Of a stretch of DNA of 64,000 nucleotides, positions 11,363 to 21,955 are shown in pieces. Both the position numbers and the translations under genes were made by a program. The DNA comes from Antedon mediterranea (lineage: Eukaryota; Echinodermata; Crinoidea; Comatulida; Antedonidae). The DNA lies in the NCBI RefSeq assembly GCF_964355755.1, contig NC_092678.1:17394922-17458921 (forward strand), read 5' to 3'. Position 1 is the stretch's first letter. Every line of letters begins with the position of its first letter. The notes under the pieces were generated by a model that was given only the letters and a program-made list of their open reading frames with translations, did no database searches and was not told the DNA's origin.

Positions 11363-14360
11363 TAGCTGCTATAGCACTGAAACACTTAACCCTTAGACTT
11401 CAATAGCACAATAGCATATCAGTAGCAACCACAACTGCTTTCTAAGCTATAGCAGAAATAGCAGCTGTAGCAGTAACACCTAACCCTTAGATTTCAATAG
11501 CATAATAGCATATCAGTAACCACAACTGCTTTTCCAGCTATAGCAGAAATAGCTGCTATAGCAGTAACACTTAACCCTTATATTTCAATAGCATAATAGC
11601 ATATCAGTAACCACAACTGCTTTTCCAGCTATAGCAGAAATAGCTGCTATAGCGGTCAAACACTTAACCCTTGGACTTCAATAGCATAATAGCAAATCAG
11701 TAGCAACCATAACTGCTTTTCCAGCTATAGCAAAAATAGCTGCTATAGCAGTAACACTTAACCCTTAGACTTCAATAGCACAATAGGATATCATTAGCAA
11801 TCACATCTACTTTTCCAGCTATAGCAGAAATAGCTGCTATAGCGGTCAAACACTTAACCCTTGGACTTCAATAGCATAATAGCAAATCAGTAGCAACCAT
11901 AACTGCTTTTCCAGCTATAGCAAAAATAGCTGCTATAGCAGTAACACTTAACCCTTGGACTTCAATAGCATAATAGCAAATCAGTAGCAACCATAACTGC
12001 TTTTCCAGCTATAGCAAAAATAGCTGCTATAGCAGTAACACTTAACCCTTAGACTTCAATAGCACAATAGGATATCATTAGCAATCACATCTACTTTTCC
12101 AGCTATAGCAGAAATAGCTGCTATAGCGGTCAAACACTTAACCCTTGGACTTCAATAGCATAATAGCAAATCAGTAGCAACCATAACTGCTTTTCCAGCT
12201 ATAGCAAAAATAGCTGCTATAGCAGTAACACTTAACCCTTAGACTTCAATAGCATAATAGCATATCATTAGCAATCACATCTGCTTTTCGAGCTATAGCA
12301 GAAATAGCTGCTATAGCAGTGAAACACTTAACCCTTCAAATTCAATAGCAAACTAGCTTATCAGTAGCAACCAAAACTGCTTTTCCAGCTATAGCAAAAA
12401 TAGCTGCTATAGCAGTAACACTTAACCCTCGGACTTCAATAGCATAAAGGTTACAGTGGAACCGTAATCACGTAGCCATAACATCGGCAGGGGTTCGAGG
12501 CTCACTCACTCCATGGTTCTGGTGGTAGAACGAGTCTTCTCGGATAAGGACTATAAACCGTAGGTCCAGTGTACACAACTTGCTCGTGTGCACTTTAAAG
12601 AACCTAGTACATCTTTCGAGACGAGTAGGGGGTTACCCCGGTGTATTAGTACATCACAGCCACTGATCACCAACTGGGCCCTCTGGGAGATCAGTCTTTG
12701 ACTGAAGAGGTCAACCAGTATAAAGATAAAACAAACAAATAAAAGCAAATCAATAGCAACCATAACTGCCTTTCCAGCTATAGCAAAAATAGCTGCTATA
12801 GCAGTGAAACACTTAACCCTTCAAATTCAATAGCATAATAGCAAATCAATAGCAACCACAACTGCTTTTCCAGCTATAGCAAAAATAGCTGCTATAGCAG
12901 TAACACTTAACCCTCAGACTTCAATAGCATAATAGCAAATCAATAGCAACCCTAACTACTTTTCCAGCTATAGCAAAAATAGCTGCTATAGCAGTAACAC
13001 TTAACCCTTGGACTTCAATAGCATAATAGCAAATCAATAGCAACCATAACTGCTTTTCCAGCTATAGCAAAAATAGCTGCTATAGCAGTAACACTTAACC
13101 CTCGTACTTCAATAGCAAAATAGCAAATCAATAGCAACCATAACTGCTTTTCCAGCTATAGCAAAAATAGCTGCTATAGCAGTAACACTTAACCCTCGGA
13201 CTTCAATAGCATAAAAGCAAATCAATAGCAACCATAACTGCCTTTCCAGCTATAGCAAAAATAGCTGCTATAGCAGTCAGACTTAACCCTTAGACTTCAA
13301 TAGCACAATAGCATATCATTAGCAATCACATCTGCTTTTCCAGCTATAGCAAAAATAGCTGCTACAGCAGTGAAACACTTAGCCCTTAGACTTCAATAGC
13401 ATAATAGCATATCAGTAGCAACCACAACTGCTTTTCGAGCTATAGCAAAAATAGCTGCTACAGCAGTAACACTTAACCCTCGGACTTCAATAGCATAATA
13501 GCAAATCAATAGCAACCATAACTGCTTTTCCAGCTATAGCAAAAATAGCTGCTATAGCAGTCAGACTTAACCCTTAGACTTCAATAGCAAAAATAGCATA
13601 TCATTAGCAATCACATCTGCTTTTCGAGCTATAGCAGAAATAGCTGCTATAGCGGTGAAACACTTAACCCTTCAAATTCAATAGCAAACTAGCTTATCAG
13701 TAGCAACCAAAACTGCTTTTCCAGCTATAGCAAAAATAGCTGCTATAGCAGTAACACTTAACCCTCGGACTTCAATAGCATAATAGCAAATCAATAGCAA
13801 CCATAACTGCTTTTCCAGCAATAGCAAAAATAGCTGCTATAGCAGTAACACTTAACCCTCGGACTTCAATAGCATAACAGCAAATCAATAGCAACCATAA
13901 CTGCTTTTCCAGCTATAGCAAAAATAGCTGCTATAGCAGTCAGACTTAACCCTTAGACTTCAATAGCACAATAGCATATCAATAGCAATCACATCTGCTT
14001 TTCCAGCTATAGCAAAAATAGCTGCTATAGCAGTGAAACACTTAACCCTTCAAATTCAATAGCATAATAGCAAATCAATAGCAACCATAACTGCTTTTCC
14101 AGCTATAGCAAAAATAGCTGCTATAGCAGTAACACTTAACCCTCAGACTTCAATAGCATAATAGCAAATCAATAGCAACCCTAACTACTTTTCCAGCTAT
14201 AGCAAAAATAGCTGCTATAGCAGTAACACTTAACCCTTGGACTTCAATAGCATAATAGCAAATCAATAGCAACCATAACTGCTTTTCCAGCTATAGCAAA
14301 AATAGCTGCTATAGCAGTGAAACACTTAGCCCTTAGACTTCAATAGCACAATAACATATC
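11363..14360. repeat. Minisatellite D, 94 bp unit, 3 kb array
   Basis: About 29 copies of a unit built from 'cttcaatagcataatagc', 'aaatcaatagcaaccata', 'actgcttttccagctata', 'gcaaaaatagctgctata' and 'gcagtaacacttaaccct'. Successive 'acacttaacc' positions (13091, 13185) differ by 94 bp. Each unit contains the self-complementary word GCTATAGC twice, so single strands could fold. The array is interrupted once by a SINE at 12448-12745. Its word use (AATAGCA, GCTATAG) is shared with array A, suggesting common ancestry. Confidence 0.95.
12448..12745 (+). mobile_element. tRNA-derived SINE, MetaSINE-like, inside array D
   Basis: A non-satellite insert within minisatellite D. It starts with an A-box-like 'ggttacagtgg' (about 12451) and a B box 'ggttcgaggctc' (12492-12503), which form a pol III promoter at tRNA-like spacing. 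The body contains 'tcttctcggataaggact', 'gcactttaaagaacctag' and 'cgagacgagtagggggtt'. I recognise this as the conserved central domain of widespread marine-invertebrate SINEs (MetaSINE type; from memory, unverified). The 3' end is the A-rich 'aaaacaaacaaataaa'. The flanking array reads 'agcataa' to the left and 'aaaagcaaatc' to the right, as in an uninterrupted unit at about 13205. The insertion therefore postdates array formation. Confidence 0.8.
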
Positions 14361-14750
14361 ACTAGCAACCACAACTGCTTTTCCAGCTATAAGCAGAAAT
14401 AGCAATATTAGCATAAATAGCATGGTTAAAGCAACAAATAGCAAAAAAAACCTGTATGCTACAACACAAGTATAAGCTCTGAAAACTCCAAAATGACCAA
14501 TCCTGCGCTTTACTCTTGATTTGCAGCTTGTAAAAGGAGATGTTGAGCATGGTTTTACTGAAGGACAACACATCAAGAATAAGCTGAATGAGTGTTATTG
14601 AACAGTCAAAACTTAATTGAACTGCAATAATGCTAGCAACGCCAAGTATTTTCCTAATGCTGTTTAAGTGATGCTTCTCGTCAAGGTACGTGTAAGCAAA
14701 GGCCACAAAAAAGCCGACACATGCCTTCTTTGTGTCTATACCTTGGAAAT
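14361..14750. other. Spacer between array D and LINE-A
   Basis: No confident gene. A minus-strand frame is open across about 14362-14750 and is hydrophobic, but it shows no recognisable domain or splice context. Confidence 0.3.
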
Positions 14751-14754
14751 ATGT

Positions 14755-14976
14755 CCGTTGATACCACCGTGGATGGAAATCACTGCCAAAGTGAGTGCTT
14801 TGACTGTTAAAAGTGATGAATATGTTTCTTTATTGTTGAGCTGTGATGCTAAATATAAAGATAATATACTTGGTCCGTCACTCTGGCCTGCTAATGTCAT
14901 CATTCGTAAATATGATGAGCCTATAATTGGTTTGAAAGATAATCAATATGACTCCAGGTTTAACCATACTGGTTAG
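14755..14976 (+). pseudogene. LINE-A ORF1 C-terminal end
   Basis: An open frame ending in TAG eight bases before the ATG of the endonuclease frame. Its position and its tail, around 'SLWPANVIIRKYDEPI', fit the C-terminus of the first ORF of a non-LTR retrotransposon, which would be an RNA-binding protein. The 5' part is absent: upstream sequence is unrelated and runs into minisatellite D. No zinc knuckle is visible in the remaining part. The assignment rests mainly on position in front of the endonuclease. Confidence 0.45.
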
Positions 14977-14978
14977 TC

Positions 14979-16010
14979 ATGGCTGTACATCAAACTTGTG
15001 ATGTCCGAGTAGTTTCATATAACTGTAAGAAATTAAAGTCTAGACAGACGAAGATTATTGACTTATGCGAGACGTATGATGTTATTTGTTTCCAAGAAAC
15101 ATGGCTATGTTATGATGAGCTTCACCCTTTGAAAACGCTGTATATTGATTTTGACTGTTATGGCACGTCGTCTATTGATACCTCCGCATCTCTGGAGGTG
15201 TAGCTATATTGCTTAGAAAGAGTTTATATAGTTCTGTTAGGAACATTCATCTAGCTGACAATAGCTTGTTGCCATTGAGTTAGGTGTAGATAACAATAAA
15301 ACATTGCTTGTCAATATATACTTAACGTATGACTGCAACGAAAATTGTGTAAATTTGAAGATATGATTGAGAAGTATGATAACTGTAAAATAGTGCTTTT
15401 AGGAGATTTAATTAATTTCTGTACAGAATGAAATCTGCATTTGTCTGACTGTGAGAATCGGGGTTCACGTCTGACACGTTTACCTTCTATAGCACATAAC
15501 ACAACCAGTCGGTGGGACCATTTAGTTTCCACTCAGAGTTCACATTCTTGTTTAAGTAATTTTAATTGTAGTTTTGCGTCAGGGAGTTGAGTGATTAGAT
15601 GTTTTGCCCTACTCTGACGTAATTTTTACTTTATACTAAGTACAATTGAGAATACTTGCGAAAACATTCGCAAGAAGTTCTCGGGTGGGACTCGAACCCA
15701 CGACCTCCAGATCACTAGCCTGGCGTTCATACTTCTAGACCACTCAGCTTCCGCTGATGGCTAGTGGTTAGATTCGAGCTCAAGTAAGCAGCGGGTACTG
15801 CACCAACAGGATTGTAATTGTAGTTTTAGCTATATGATTTCATAGGGTCTGATCATTTCCCTATTGCATTTAGTATTAATGATGTTTTATGGGATAAGCC
15901 TATAACCCATGATTCAAGATAACGACAGACATAACATTGCAACTATTGTTAACTGGAAGTCTGTTAGTAAACAGGATATTGATAAGTACACTTATACCAC
16001 ATGTATTACT
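14979..16010 (+). pseudogene. LINE-A APE-type endonuclease domain, broken
   Basis: This starts with a true ATG after the ORF1 stop. The first frame (74 codons) carries endonuclease/exonuclease/phosphatase motifs: 'VVSYNCKKLK' near residue 12, and 'DVICFQETWL' near residue 34 with the metal-binding Glu. A frameshift near 15190 continues in another frame ('GVAILLRKSLYSSVRN'). Further stops and shifts follow, then 'SRWDHLVSTQSS'. The terminal 'SDHFPIAFSIND' signature at about 15850 holds the catalytic Asp-His pair. A 239-bp SINE splits the domain at 15576-15814. In an intact element the domain would nick target DNA for target-primed reverse transcription. This copy is dead. Confidence 0.8.
15576..15814 (-). 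mobile_element. tRNA-derived SINE inserted in LINE-A
   Basis: The insert is bounded by a perfect 13-bp direct repeat, 'taattgtagtttt', at 15563-15575 and 15815-15827. On the minus strand it has an A-box-like 'aagctgagtgg' (15740-15750) and a B box 'ggttcgagtcc' (15688-15698). Between and around them are tRNA-like words such as 'ggctagtgatctggaggt'. The A-to-B spacing is about 40 bp and the anticodon-arm region reads like a class II tRNA. The remaining 110 bp towards its 3' end is tRNA-unrelated. Sequence and structure do not match the SINE in array D. Confidence 0.85.
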
Positions 16011-16030
16011 TAATAGTCTTTTAATTAAGT

Positions 16031-17500
16031 CCTACTAGATGGTACGCTCGCTTCGTTCGCGTACCATCTAGGTCGTGCCCACAGACGGTTCTCGAATACA
16101 TAGTAATTTCAGCGTTTAAAAAACTGGCGACTTCAAATGCACATGCAGGACAATAATACATGTTGTTTACAGGAACGAACAAATAGACACGGTGATTTAT
16201 GTACTCAACTAAAATTAGCACCCCGCGAATTACTTCCGAAAAAGAAGTTTGTCACAAAATAAGAAACAAACTGAATTTGTGTTTTGTATGTAACATTTGG
16301 GTTGAGGGATAGGGAAGAGGATGGATGCAAAGACGAACAATTTTTAAATATATTCTTTATCGATTTAGTAACGAAATATGAATTATTTTCATGTTTTACA
16401 AATAATATACCAGTAAACACAGTAAAACATTGCGATTTAATACTTTGTTGAAACTGTCACCGTCATAGTCGATTGAAATAGTACAGTTCATGTAACGATA
16501 CATCACTAATACGACGTTTATATTTTTGTTGAAGTTACATGATAACAAACGTTCAGAAGGAACTGTCAGTAATATATTAAACACCTCTATTCGGGGCAAA
16601 TCGTAAATTCGCTTTAATCGTCAATAAATAATTATCTAACTCAACTTAATTAGTAGGCCTAATGGTCAAGTGTCTCATAGAGCCAATTATGCTACCCACT
16701 ACCCAACTTGTATTGAAAATTAAGTTGTTTCCTAACCACCAAACTTGTTCTGCGTTTAGGGCATGTACTGATTATTCGTACTGTAGGCCTGTCCTCTACT
16801 GGCTTTACAACGCTATTCATGCAGTGAGGGGAGGGTGGTGGTGTTGGTGGTGGTTTAGCTGCAATAATAAAGTTGATTGTACATAATAGACGGCGACTGG
16901 AAAGGCTAGCTCATTATGCGTTAAAAAAAAAGATTCCACAGATTGGAAAAAAATGTATCGAATTTCTGTTATGAGTATACAGTACTTGTATTTACGACGC
17001 CTGAGGGAATAGACACTTGTGGAACAGAGATTGGAATGTTCCATTTATCGCAGATCAAAACATTTGTATAAACGTTTATTAAATCTATCAAAATAGTATT
17101 TTTTAAAGAAAATCGGCCTGTCTTCAACATTATGATGCTGTACTCGAGCTGTTCAACCGGTTTCCAGCTATTAAAAACAATTATCGTAGGAGGAGATAGG
17201 AAAATGCGAAGCATCCTCGCATTATTGTCTGCGGGTATTTTTCAAGTTGGACATCCACTAGACAGTGTATACCACGACCACGAATCACCCCTATTTGTGG
17301 CAAATCGTTGAACCTAAATTCGTTTTAATTGTCAATAACTAATTATCTAACTCAATTTAATTAGTAAACATGGTTACATCAGATGGTTAAAATCAGTACC
17401 GAAAGTACGAACCAACTTTATATTATACCATCGAGTAAAAATTCTAGAAATAAACTGCGATTTATCGAATTTTGCCCTTACGTAAATTTATATTTAGAAG
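16031..17500 (+). mobile_element. Hairpin-headed non-coding element H, copy 1
   Basis: It begins with a strong hairpin at 16035-16071: 'ctagatggtacgc' pairs with 'gcgtaccatctag', with a loop of about 11 nt. It ends near 'cttacgtaaatttata'. A second copy lies at 40430-42010. Shared segments include 'ggtcgtgcccacaga', 'gaaaatcggcctgtcttc' and 'tcgtaggaggagatagga'. No ORF is conserved between the copies, so it is a non-autonomous element. An internal second copy of the 'ggggcaaatcg ... aattatctaactcaa' block occurs at 16590 and 17300. It sits between the endonuclease and reverse transcriptase parts of LINE-A and replaces the linker. No clear target-site duplication was found. Confidence 0.75.
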
Positions 17501-18241
17501 CTTTCAATTGCCATAGTTGCTTTCTGGACGCACCAAAAGCGTTCGATCGAGTCAAATCTTATTTAAAGTTTTAGTTGAAAGAGGTGTGCCTATCTTTGTA
17601 GTTAGGATCTTACGACTGGTATGATAATCAAGAATTTGTTGTTAGATGGAGATATTGTGTCCCTTCACCTTTTTTCTGTTATTAACGGTGTGCGCCAAGG
17701 GGGTGTAATGTCTCCACTGCTTTACAATGTAGCCTATTATATTGAAGATCTTTATGTACAACTTAGAGAGTCCAATCATGGGTGTACTATTGGTGATAAC
17801 AAATTTAATTGTCTCAGTTACGCTGATGACATGCTTCTCATGGCTCCTTTTTCTATTGGAGTACTGAATCTCATTAATGTTTTTGGACTTTATGCTACGA
17901 ATCGAGATATTGTGTACGGTACTATACAATCCAAGTGTATGTTTTTATGTGCTCGTGTACGTAAGTTACAAGGTTGACCTAGTGTTAAGCTAAACCACAC
18001 TGACCTTGAATTTGTTGACTGTATAACATACTTGGGTCATGTGATTTGTAACTCTCTGAATGATGATAATGATATTAAGAAACAGTATCGAGCTATGTGT
18101 ATCAAAGCTAATGCATTATGCAGGACATTCTCCAAATGTTCCGTTGAAGTTAAATGTCAGTTATTTAAAATGTTTTGCGTTAATGTAGGCCAATACTGTA
18201 TGACTCTATGGAGTAAATTCCGTGAAGGTACTGTAAACTAA
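17501..18241 (+). pseudogene. LINE-A reverse transcriptase, frameshifted
   Basis: Reverse transcriptase motifs in order are 'FLDAPKAFDRV' (motif A with its catalytic Asp, about 17521), 'NGVRQGGVMSPLLYNV' (motif B region, about 17685) and 'CLSYADDMLLMAP' (catalytic YADD, about 17811). A C-terminal segment, 'LGHVICNSLNDDNDIKKQ', starts about 18030 and ends at 18241. Stops near 17572 and 17977 and changes of frame separate these parts. The N-terminal fingers are missing where element H lies. The order of domains and the APE endonuclease upstream make it a CR1/Jockey-like LINE; I do not assign a clade. Confidence 0.85.
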
Positions 18242-18602
18242 TTTAGAGTTTTCTTTAATAACGGGTTGCGTAAGCTACTGAAAATTCTTAGTTATAGCAT
18301 GATTTTTTTTAACGAATAACGTTCCCTCATTCTATAATTTGATGGAACGCTATACATTATAGTTTTAAGAGCATAATTCATGACAGTTGCAATAGCCTGA
18401 TTGAACCATAGTTAACGTCATTCCACAATCCAACCTACATCAGCGTTTGGTACAAATTGGTATTTTTTAGGATATTGTAAGTTGATTTGTGGAAGTTGCT
18501 TATTTAATTTCCTGGTTAAATTGTTTCTATTTTTTGTTTTTTTTTATGATTTGTATATGGATGTACTATCCGAAATAAAGAAAATGAATGAATGAATGAA
18601 TA
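18242..18602 (+). mobile_element. LINE-A 3' end with GAAT tail
   Basis: This continues LINE-A past the last stop through 'tggatgtactatccg' to a short tandem tail, 'gaatgaatgaatgaatag'. Positions 57541-58100 repeat the segment from 18060 onwards nearly base for base. The sequence immediately 3' ('tgtaccgtcatttt') matches the uninterrupted 'gaatgtaccgtaatttt' at 25149, which serves as the empty site. Confidence 0.8.
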
Positions 18603-18772
18603 GTGTACCGTCATTTTAAAAGTGATATTATTGGCCTAATACAACGTCATGGTATTTAGAAACAGTCAAACCAACCCTTAAATGCATAATTTCACAATTA
18701 ACCAGATATACTTACAATTGTAAAGCTTTTAAATGTTTACAAGTAAGGACAAAAATGAGAATAAACACTTAC

Positions 18773-18844
18773 AGTGTAACCAATGACGTCAAACCAACAA
18801 ATGCATTTTCATGCAATGTAGTAATGTTGTTACTTCTTAAATCC
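18773..18844 (-). CDS. 72-nt exon encoding one leucine-rich repeat (LRR exon 4)
   Basis: Exactly 72 nt between an acceptor ('tttttatttttaag', minus strand) and the consensus donor 'gtaagtg'. With one base completing the previous codon, it encodes a 24-residue LRR: an 'LRSNNITTL' core, then 'HENAF', then 'GLTSLVTL'. That is the LxxNxIxxLxxxxFxxLxxL pattern of extracellular LRRs. Like the other three exons in this window it is phase 2 at both ends, so any of them can be spliced in tandem without changing frame. One-repeat 72-nt exons are known in SLIT genes and in leucine-rich-repeat GPCR (LGR/RXFP) genes. Which type this is cannot be told here. There are no stops. It lies between LINE-A's 3' end and LINE-B's endonuclease. 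Confidence 0.8.
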
Positions 18845-18849
18845 CTTAA

Positions 18850-19080
18850 AAATAAAAACATGAATACTTGGTAAAATAACAGTTCACGAGTTGAGGTTTT
18901 CTTTTTTGGGAAAAAATAGGTACAGTTTGGTGTGTATGTCAGCGGACAAAATAGTGACCGTAAAATAATGTATCTGTATTGTAACTGTTAGTGTGTATTA
19001 CGTGTCAGTGAAAATTAAAGAGGGTCGATAACGGTACAAACGTTAAAAATAAATATTATTAAAATTAATATACAAAGTTT
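18850..19080. repeat. Intron block shared by LRR modules
   Basis: It aligns with 58340-58560 and with 25357-25590, sharing 'aacagttcacgagttgag'. The block is non-coding and flanks the LRR exon on its 5' side (minus orientation). Confidence 0.8.
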
Positions 19081-19084
19081 TTCG

Positions 19085-19730
19085 ATCAAGTACGTATCAA
19101 GTTCAAACTATCAAACACGTCACAGGAAGCGTGGACAAATGTCGAAGACGTGTGAAACTTCGAAGGAAAAAAAATTAAACCTTCCTATGTCATCTGTTAT
19201 TTTTGGTAATGCTCACTCACTCAAAAACAAGTTTAGTGAATTGGCTGCAAATGCCAGTATTCGAATACAGAGACAGTTGCCTTATGGCGCTCATTGAAAT
19301 TTGGCTATATGAATCTGTTTCATATCATGGATCAAAAAATTGTTCTTGTAATCTGGAATTATTATCAGTTGCTCGTCGTCCCTTTTACTTGAAAAGGGAA
19401 TTCTAGCAGGTTCTAGTCATCATTATCTATATACACCCGAAAGCAGACTTCAAAGTAGCTTGCGCTAAAGTCGTTGAGATAGATAGACAACTAAGCTGCA
19501 AATCACCAGATTCAATAAAGCAGTTACTTTGTGACTTTAACAAAGGATCCTATAAAGAGCTTGCAAACGTAATTCCACACCTTCATCATGTAAACGTCGC
19601 TACGAGAGAAGGAACTATACTTGGTATGCACTATGGAAATGTTAAAAATGCTTATACAGCAAAGATATGTCTAAGCACTGGGCGGTCAGATCACAACATG
19701 ATCCCAAGCTATAATTTACGAACATAGGAA
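19085..19730 (+). pseudogene. LINE-B endonuclease remnant
   Basis: Conceptual translation over several frames gives an APE-type endonuclease typical of CR1/L2-like LINEs. The pieces are 'IFGNAHSLKNKFSELAAN', 'FEYRDSCLMALIEIWL' (metal-site Glu region), 'ARRPFYLKREF', 'VIIIYIHPKADFKVA', 'LLCDFNKGSYKELANVIP', 'VATREGTILGMHYGNVKN' and finally 'STGRSDHNMIPSY', which holds the catalytic SDH. It stops abruptly after this motif; no reverse transcriptase follows. A shorter paralogous copy lies at 58600-58890. The module at 25.6 kb lacks it. The initiator region is frameshifted and the element is inactive. Confidence 0.75.
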
Positions 19731-20600
19731 GCCTCAAAATTAATATGATACGCACATATCTTAGTGCCGTTAATTGTGATATTCATTAGGCCTACATTAG
19801 GCCTGGGTTAACCCACTGTGCAACTGTAGTGCTGTTTTTTTTGTTTATTCTTTAGTTCGATTCTTCCAGCATAGTATTGTTTTATTTATTTAATCTATAG
19901 AAGGTTCATAACAATACGAACGTTAGATTATTGTAAAAAAAAATGTTCGATAAACTAAGTCATTGGATTTTTGTCTAGATTTGGTAGTTTTTTTATGTTT
20001 ACGAATTAATTTTTCCATTGGTTAAGGGGGATTGGTCGGCTGAATTTTAATAATGTGTATGATTTAGCTCACAGCTGTTCCAGAAATATGAATTAAGTGC
20101 AGCGCCCCCAACGTTTCATAGCGTTTTATGGAGTAGCGATTCCGAAAACATATTGTATACAAACCACATGAGGAACCCGGAAGCAATCAAGCATAAAACG
20201 ACTGTTTTTTAATAGCCAATAAAAACAAATAAAGACCGCGAAAGTCAGAAATATAATGAATATTCATTAGAACAACCCTGGATGAAGGTGAAAAACATGT
20301 TGTCGTCGTTTTATCACGTGGATTTTAAGAGGTAATGTAATTGAAAATTGTACACCCAACGCCAGTTTTTTTTCTCAAGTGATACATTTAAAAAGTAGGT
20401 ATAAATGTTGTTTTCCATATCAGTTTAAAAATAATTTTTTCTGTTGAATTCTTTGATTTAGTTGGATACTTTAGTTATCCTTGAATGTTTTAACAAGGAT
20501 CGTATTCATATTGCCTGGCTGGATTTTTTCCTATGCTAGCTTATAATAGGCTATGCCCAGGCCCCTTGCGTGGTTAAAACCAGCTGTGTAAGACTAATGG
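19731..20600. other. Spacer, nothing recognised
   Basis: About 870 bp of AT-rich sequence without an ORF, splice-bounded exon or repeat copy that I could find elsewhere in the window. Confidence 0.4.
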
Positions 20601-21067
20601 CTGTTTATTTTTAACACGTAAACATGTATATTCGGGGGGCCTGAGTGACAGTTGACCTGTTATAAAGCTGATTAATTACTTGTTCCTGGTCCTAATTAAA
20701 AATTAGGCCTAGTCTAGGCCTAAGCTTTTTTAATAATCATTCATATTGGGAAAGGAGTACAGAGTAGGCCAGGCTACAGGCCTAGCTAGGCCTATATTAT
20801 ATATAGGCTAGGCTACCTCATCAGCAGGTTAAAGGCTAGCAGCCTACCTAGCATGTCTTAGTCAAAGATCTGTAATATATTAATAGAAAGAAGTTATAGA
20901 GTACTGTGACATTAGATATTTAATCATAAATGCATATTTCTTTCATATTTGTATTGTATATTTATTATTTTGATATGCAATGAATCACAATCTAAATCAG
21001 TAAATAACATAAATTTCCGTTATCAATAAATAATTATTAATATATAAACCAAATTAAAATAAAATAA
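20601..21067 (+). repeat. 467-bp tandem duplication, unit 1
   Basis: It starts at 'ctgtttatttttaacacg' and repeats immediately at 21068. Unit 1 keeps a 'ttattattttgatatg' stretch that is missing from unit 2. It includes many 'taggcctag' words and 'cctagcatgtcttagtca'. Few substitutions separate the copies, so the duplication is recent. It is non-coding. Confidence 0.95.
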
Positions 21068-21511
21068 CTGTTTATTTTTAACACGTAAACATGTCTATTC
21101 GGGGGCCTAAATGACAGTTGACCTGTTATAAAGCTGATTAATTACTTGTTCCTGGTCCTAATTAAAAATTAGGCCTAGCCTAGGCCTAAGCTTTTTTAAT
21201 AATCATTCATATTGGGAGAGAGGAGTACAGAGTAGGCCAGGTTACATCCCTAGCTAGGCCTATACTATATATAGGCTAGGCTACAACATCAGCAGGTTAA
21301 AGGCTAGCAGCCTACCTAGCATGTCTTAGTCAAAGATCTGTAATATATTAATAGAAAGAAGCTATAGAGTACTGTGACATTAGATATTTAATTATAAATG
21401 CATATTTCTTTCATATTTGTATTGTATATGCAATCACAATCTAAATCAGTAAATAACATCAATTTCCGTTATCAATCAATAATATATATAAACCAAATTA
21501 AAATAAAATAA
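21068..21511 (+). repeat. 467-bp tandem duplication, unit 2
   Basis: Second copy of 20601-21067, shortened by small deletions near its 3' end. Confidence 0.95.
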
Positions 21512-21667
21512 CTTCCAAAAAATTAAATTCAATTACAATTCATATACCATTTGTTAAATATTCACAAAATCATTGTTCTAGCAATAACACAAAAAATACT
21601 ACCATTCATACAGTATACTGTACATAATAATATGCAATACTGTAACAATTAACTGAGAAATAGCAAA

Positions 21668-21844
21668 CTATTCCTCAACTTTTCTGCACTTAGTTACCGG
21701 CCTAGTTACTTCATGCTGGATCTCAGGTGAAATAAACGTCAGATGTGACTTCATGATTTCCCACAAAACTCTTTCCATGGTACTGCTGTCGAGGAATTTA
21801 AATACCTCGTCCATTTTTGTACATAGAGGTCCAGTTTCAAATCT
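21668..21844 (-). CDS. Terminal exon of unrecognised minus-strand gene G1
   Basis: A 59-codon open segment from an AG acceptor ('gaaccaag') to a TAG stop. It is preceded in phase 0 by the coiled-coil exon at 21956-22158. The peptide starts 'RFETGPLCTKMDEVFKFL' and continues 'STMERVLWEIMKSHLTF', ending in a charged 'CRKVEE'. I recognise no domain with certainty. The GP-plus-acidic-helix context resembles the part after the coiled coil in some uncharacterised transposon-associated proteins, from memory only. Codon use is less AT-rich than the flanks, supporting real coding sequence. Confidence 0.55.
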   Translation of the reverse strand, partial: RFETGPLCTKMDEVFKFLDSSTMERVLWEIMKSHLTFISPEIQHEVTRPVTKCRKVEE

Positions 21845-21955
21845 CTTGGTTCATAGTAGTTCGCTATATAAAATATATAAAAGAAATATGGCATTCATTT
21901 TTATAGTATTGCATGTTTTAGACATAATTTTAAAGGTATATAATGTAGGACTGAC

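Noticed and set aside
12492-12503. Functional tRNA gene at the B box
   Set aside because: The surrounding sequence does not fold as a complete tRNA and continues as a SINE body with an A-rich tail.
11363-14360. Interstitial telomeric repeat because of 'cttaaccctta' in each unit
   Set aside because: Only one hexamer-like word per 94-bp unit; no tandem telomeric hexamers.
14362-14706. Minus-strand hydrophobic ORF
   Set aside because: No domain, start context or splice partner; it overlaps the left edge of LINE-A and array-D-derived words.
15688-15750. Functional tRNA gene on the minus strand
   Set aside because: The A and B boxes are good, but the element is bounded by a target-site duplication and lacks a matched acceptor stem; it is a SINE head.
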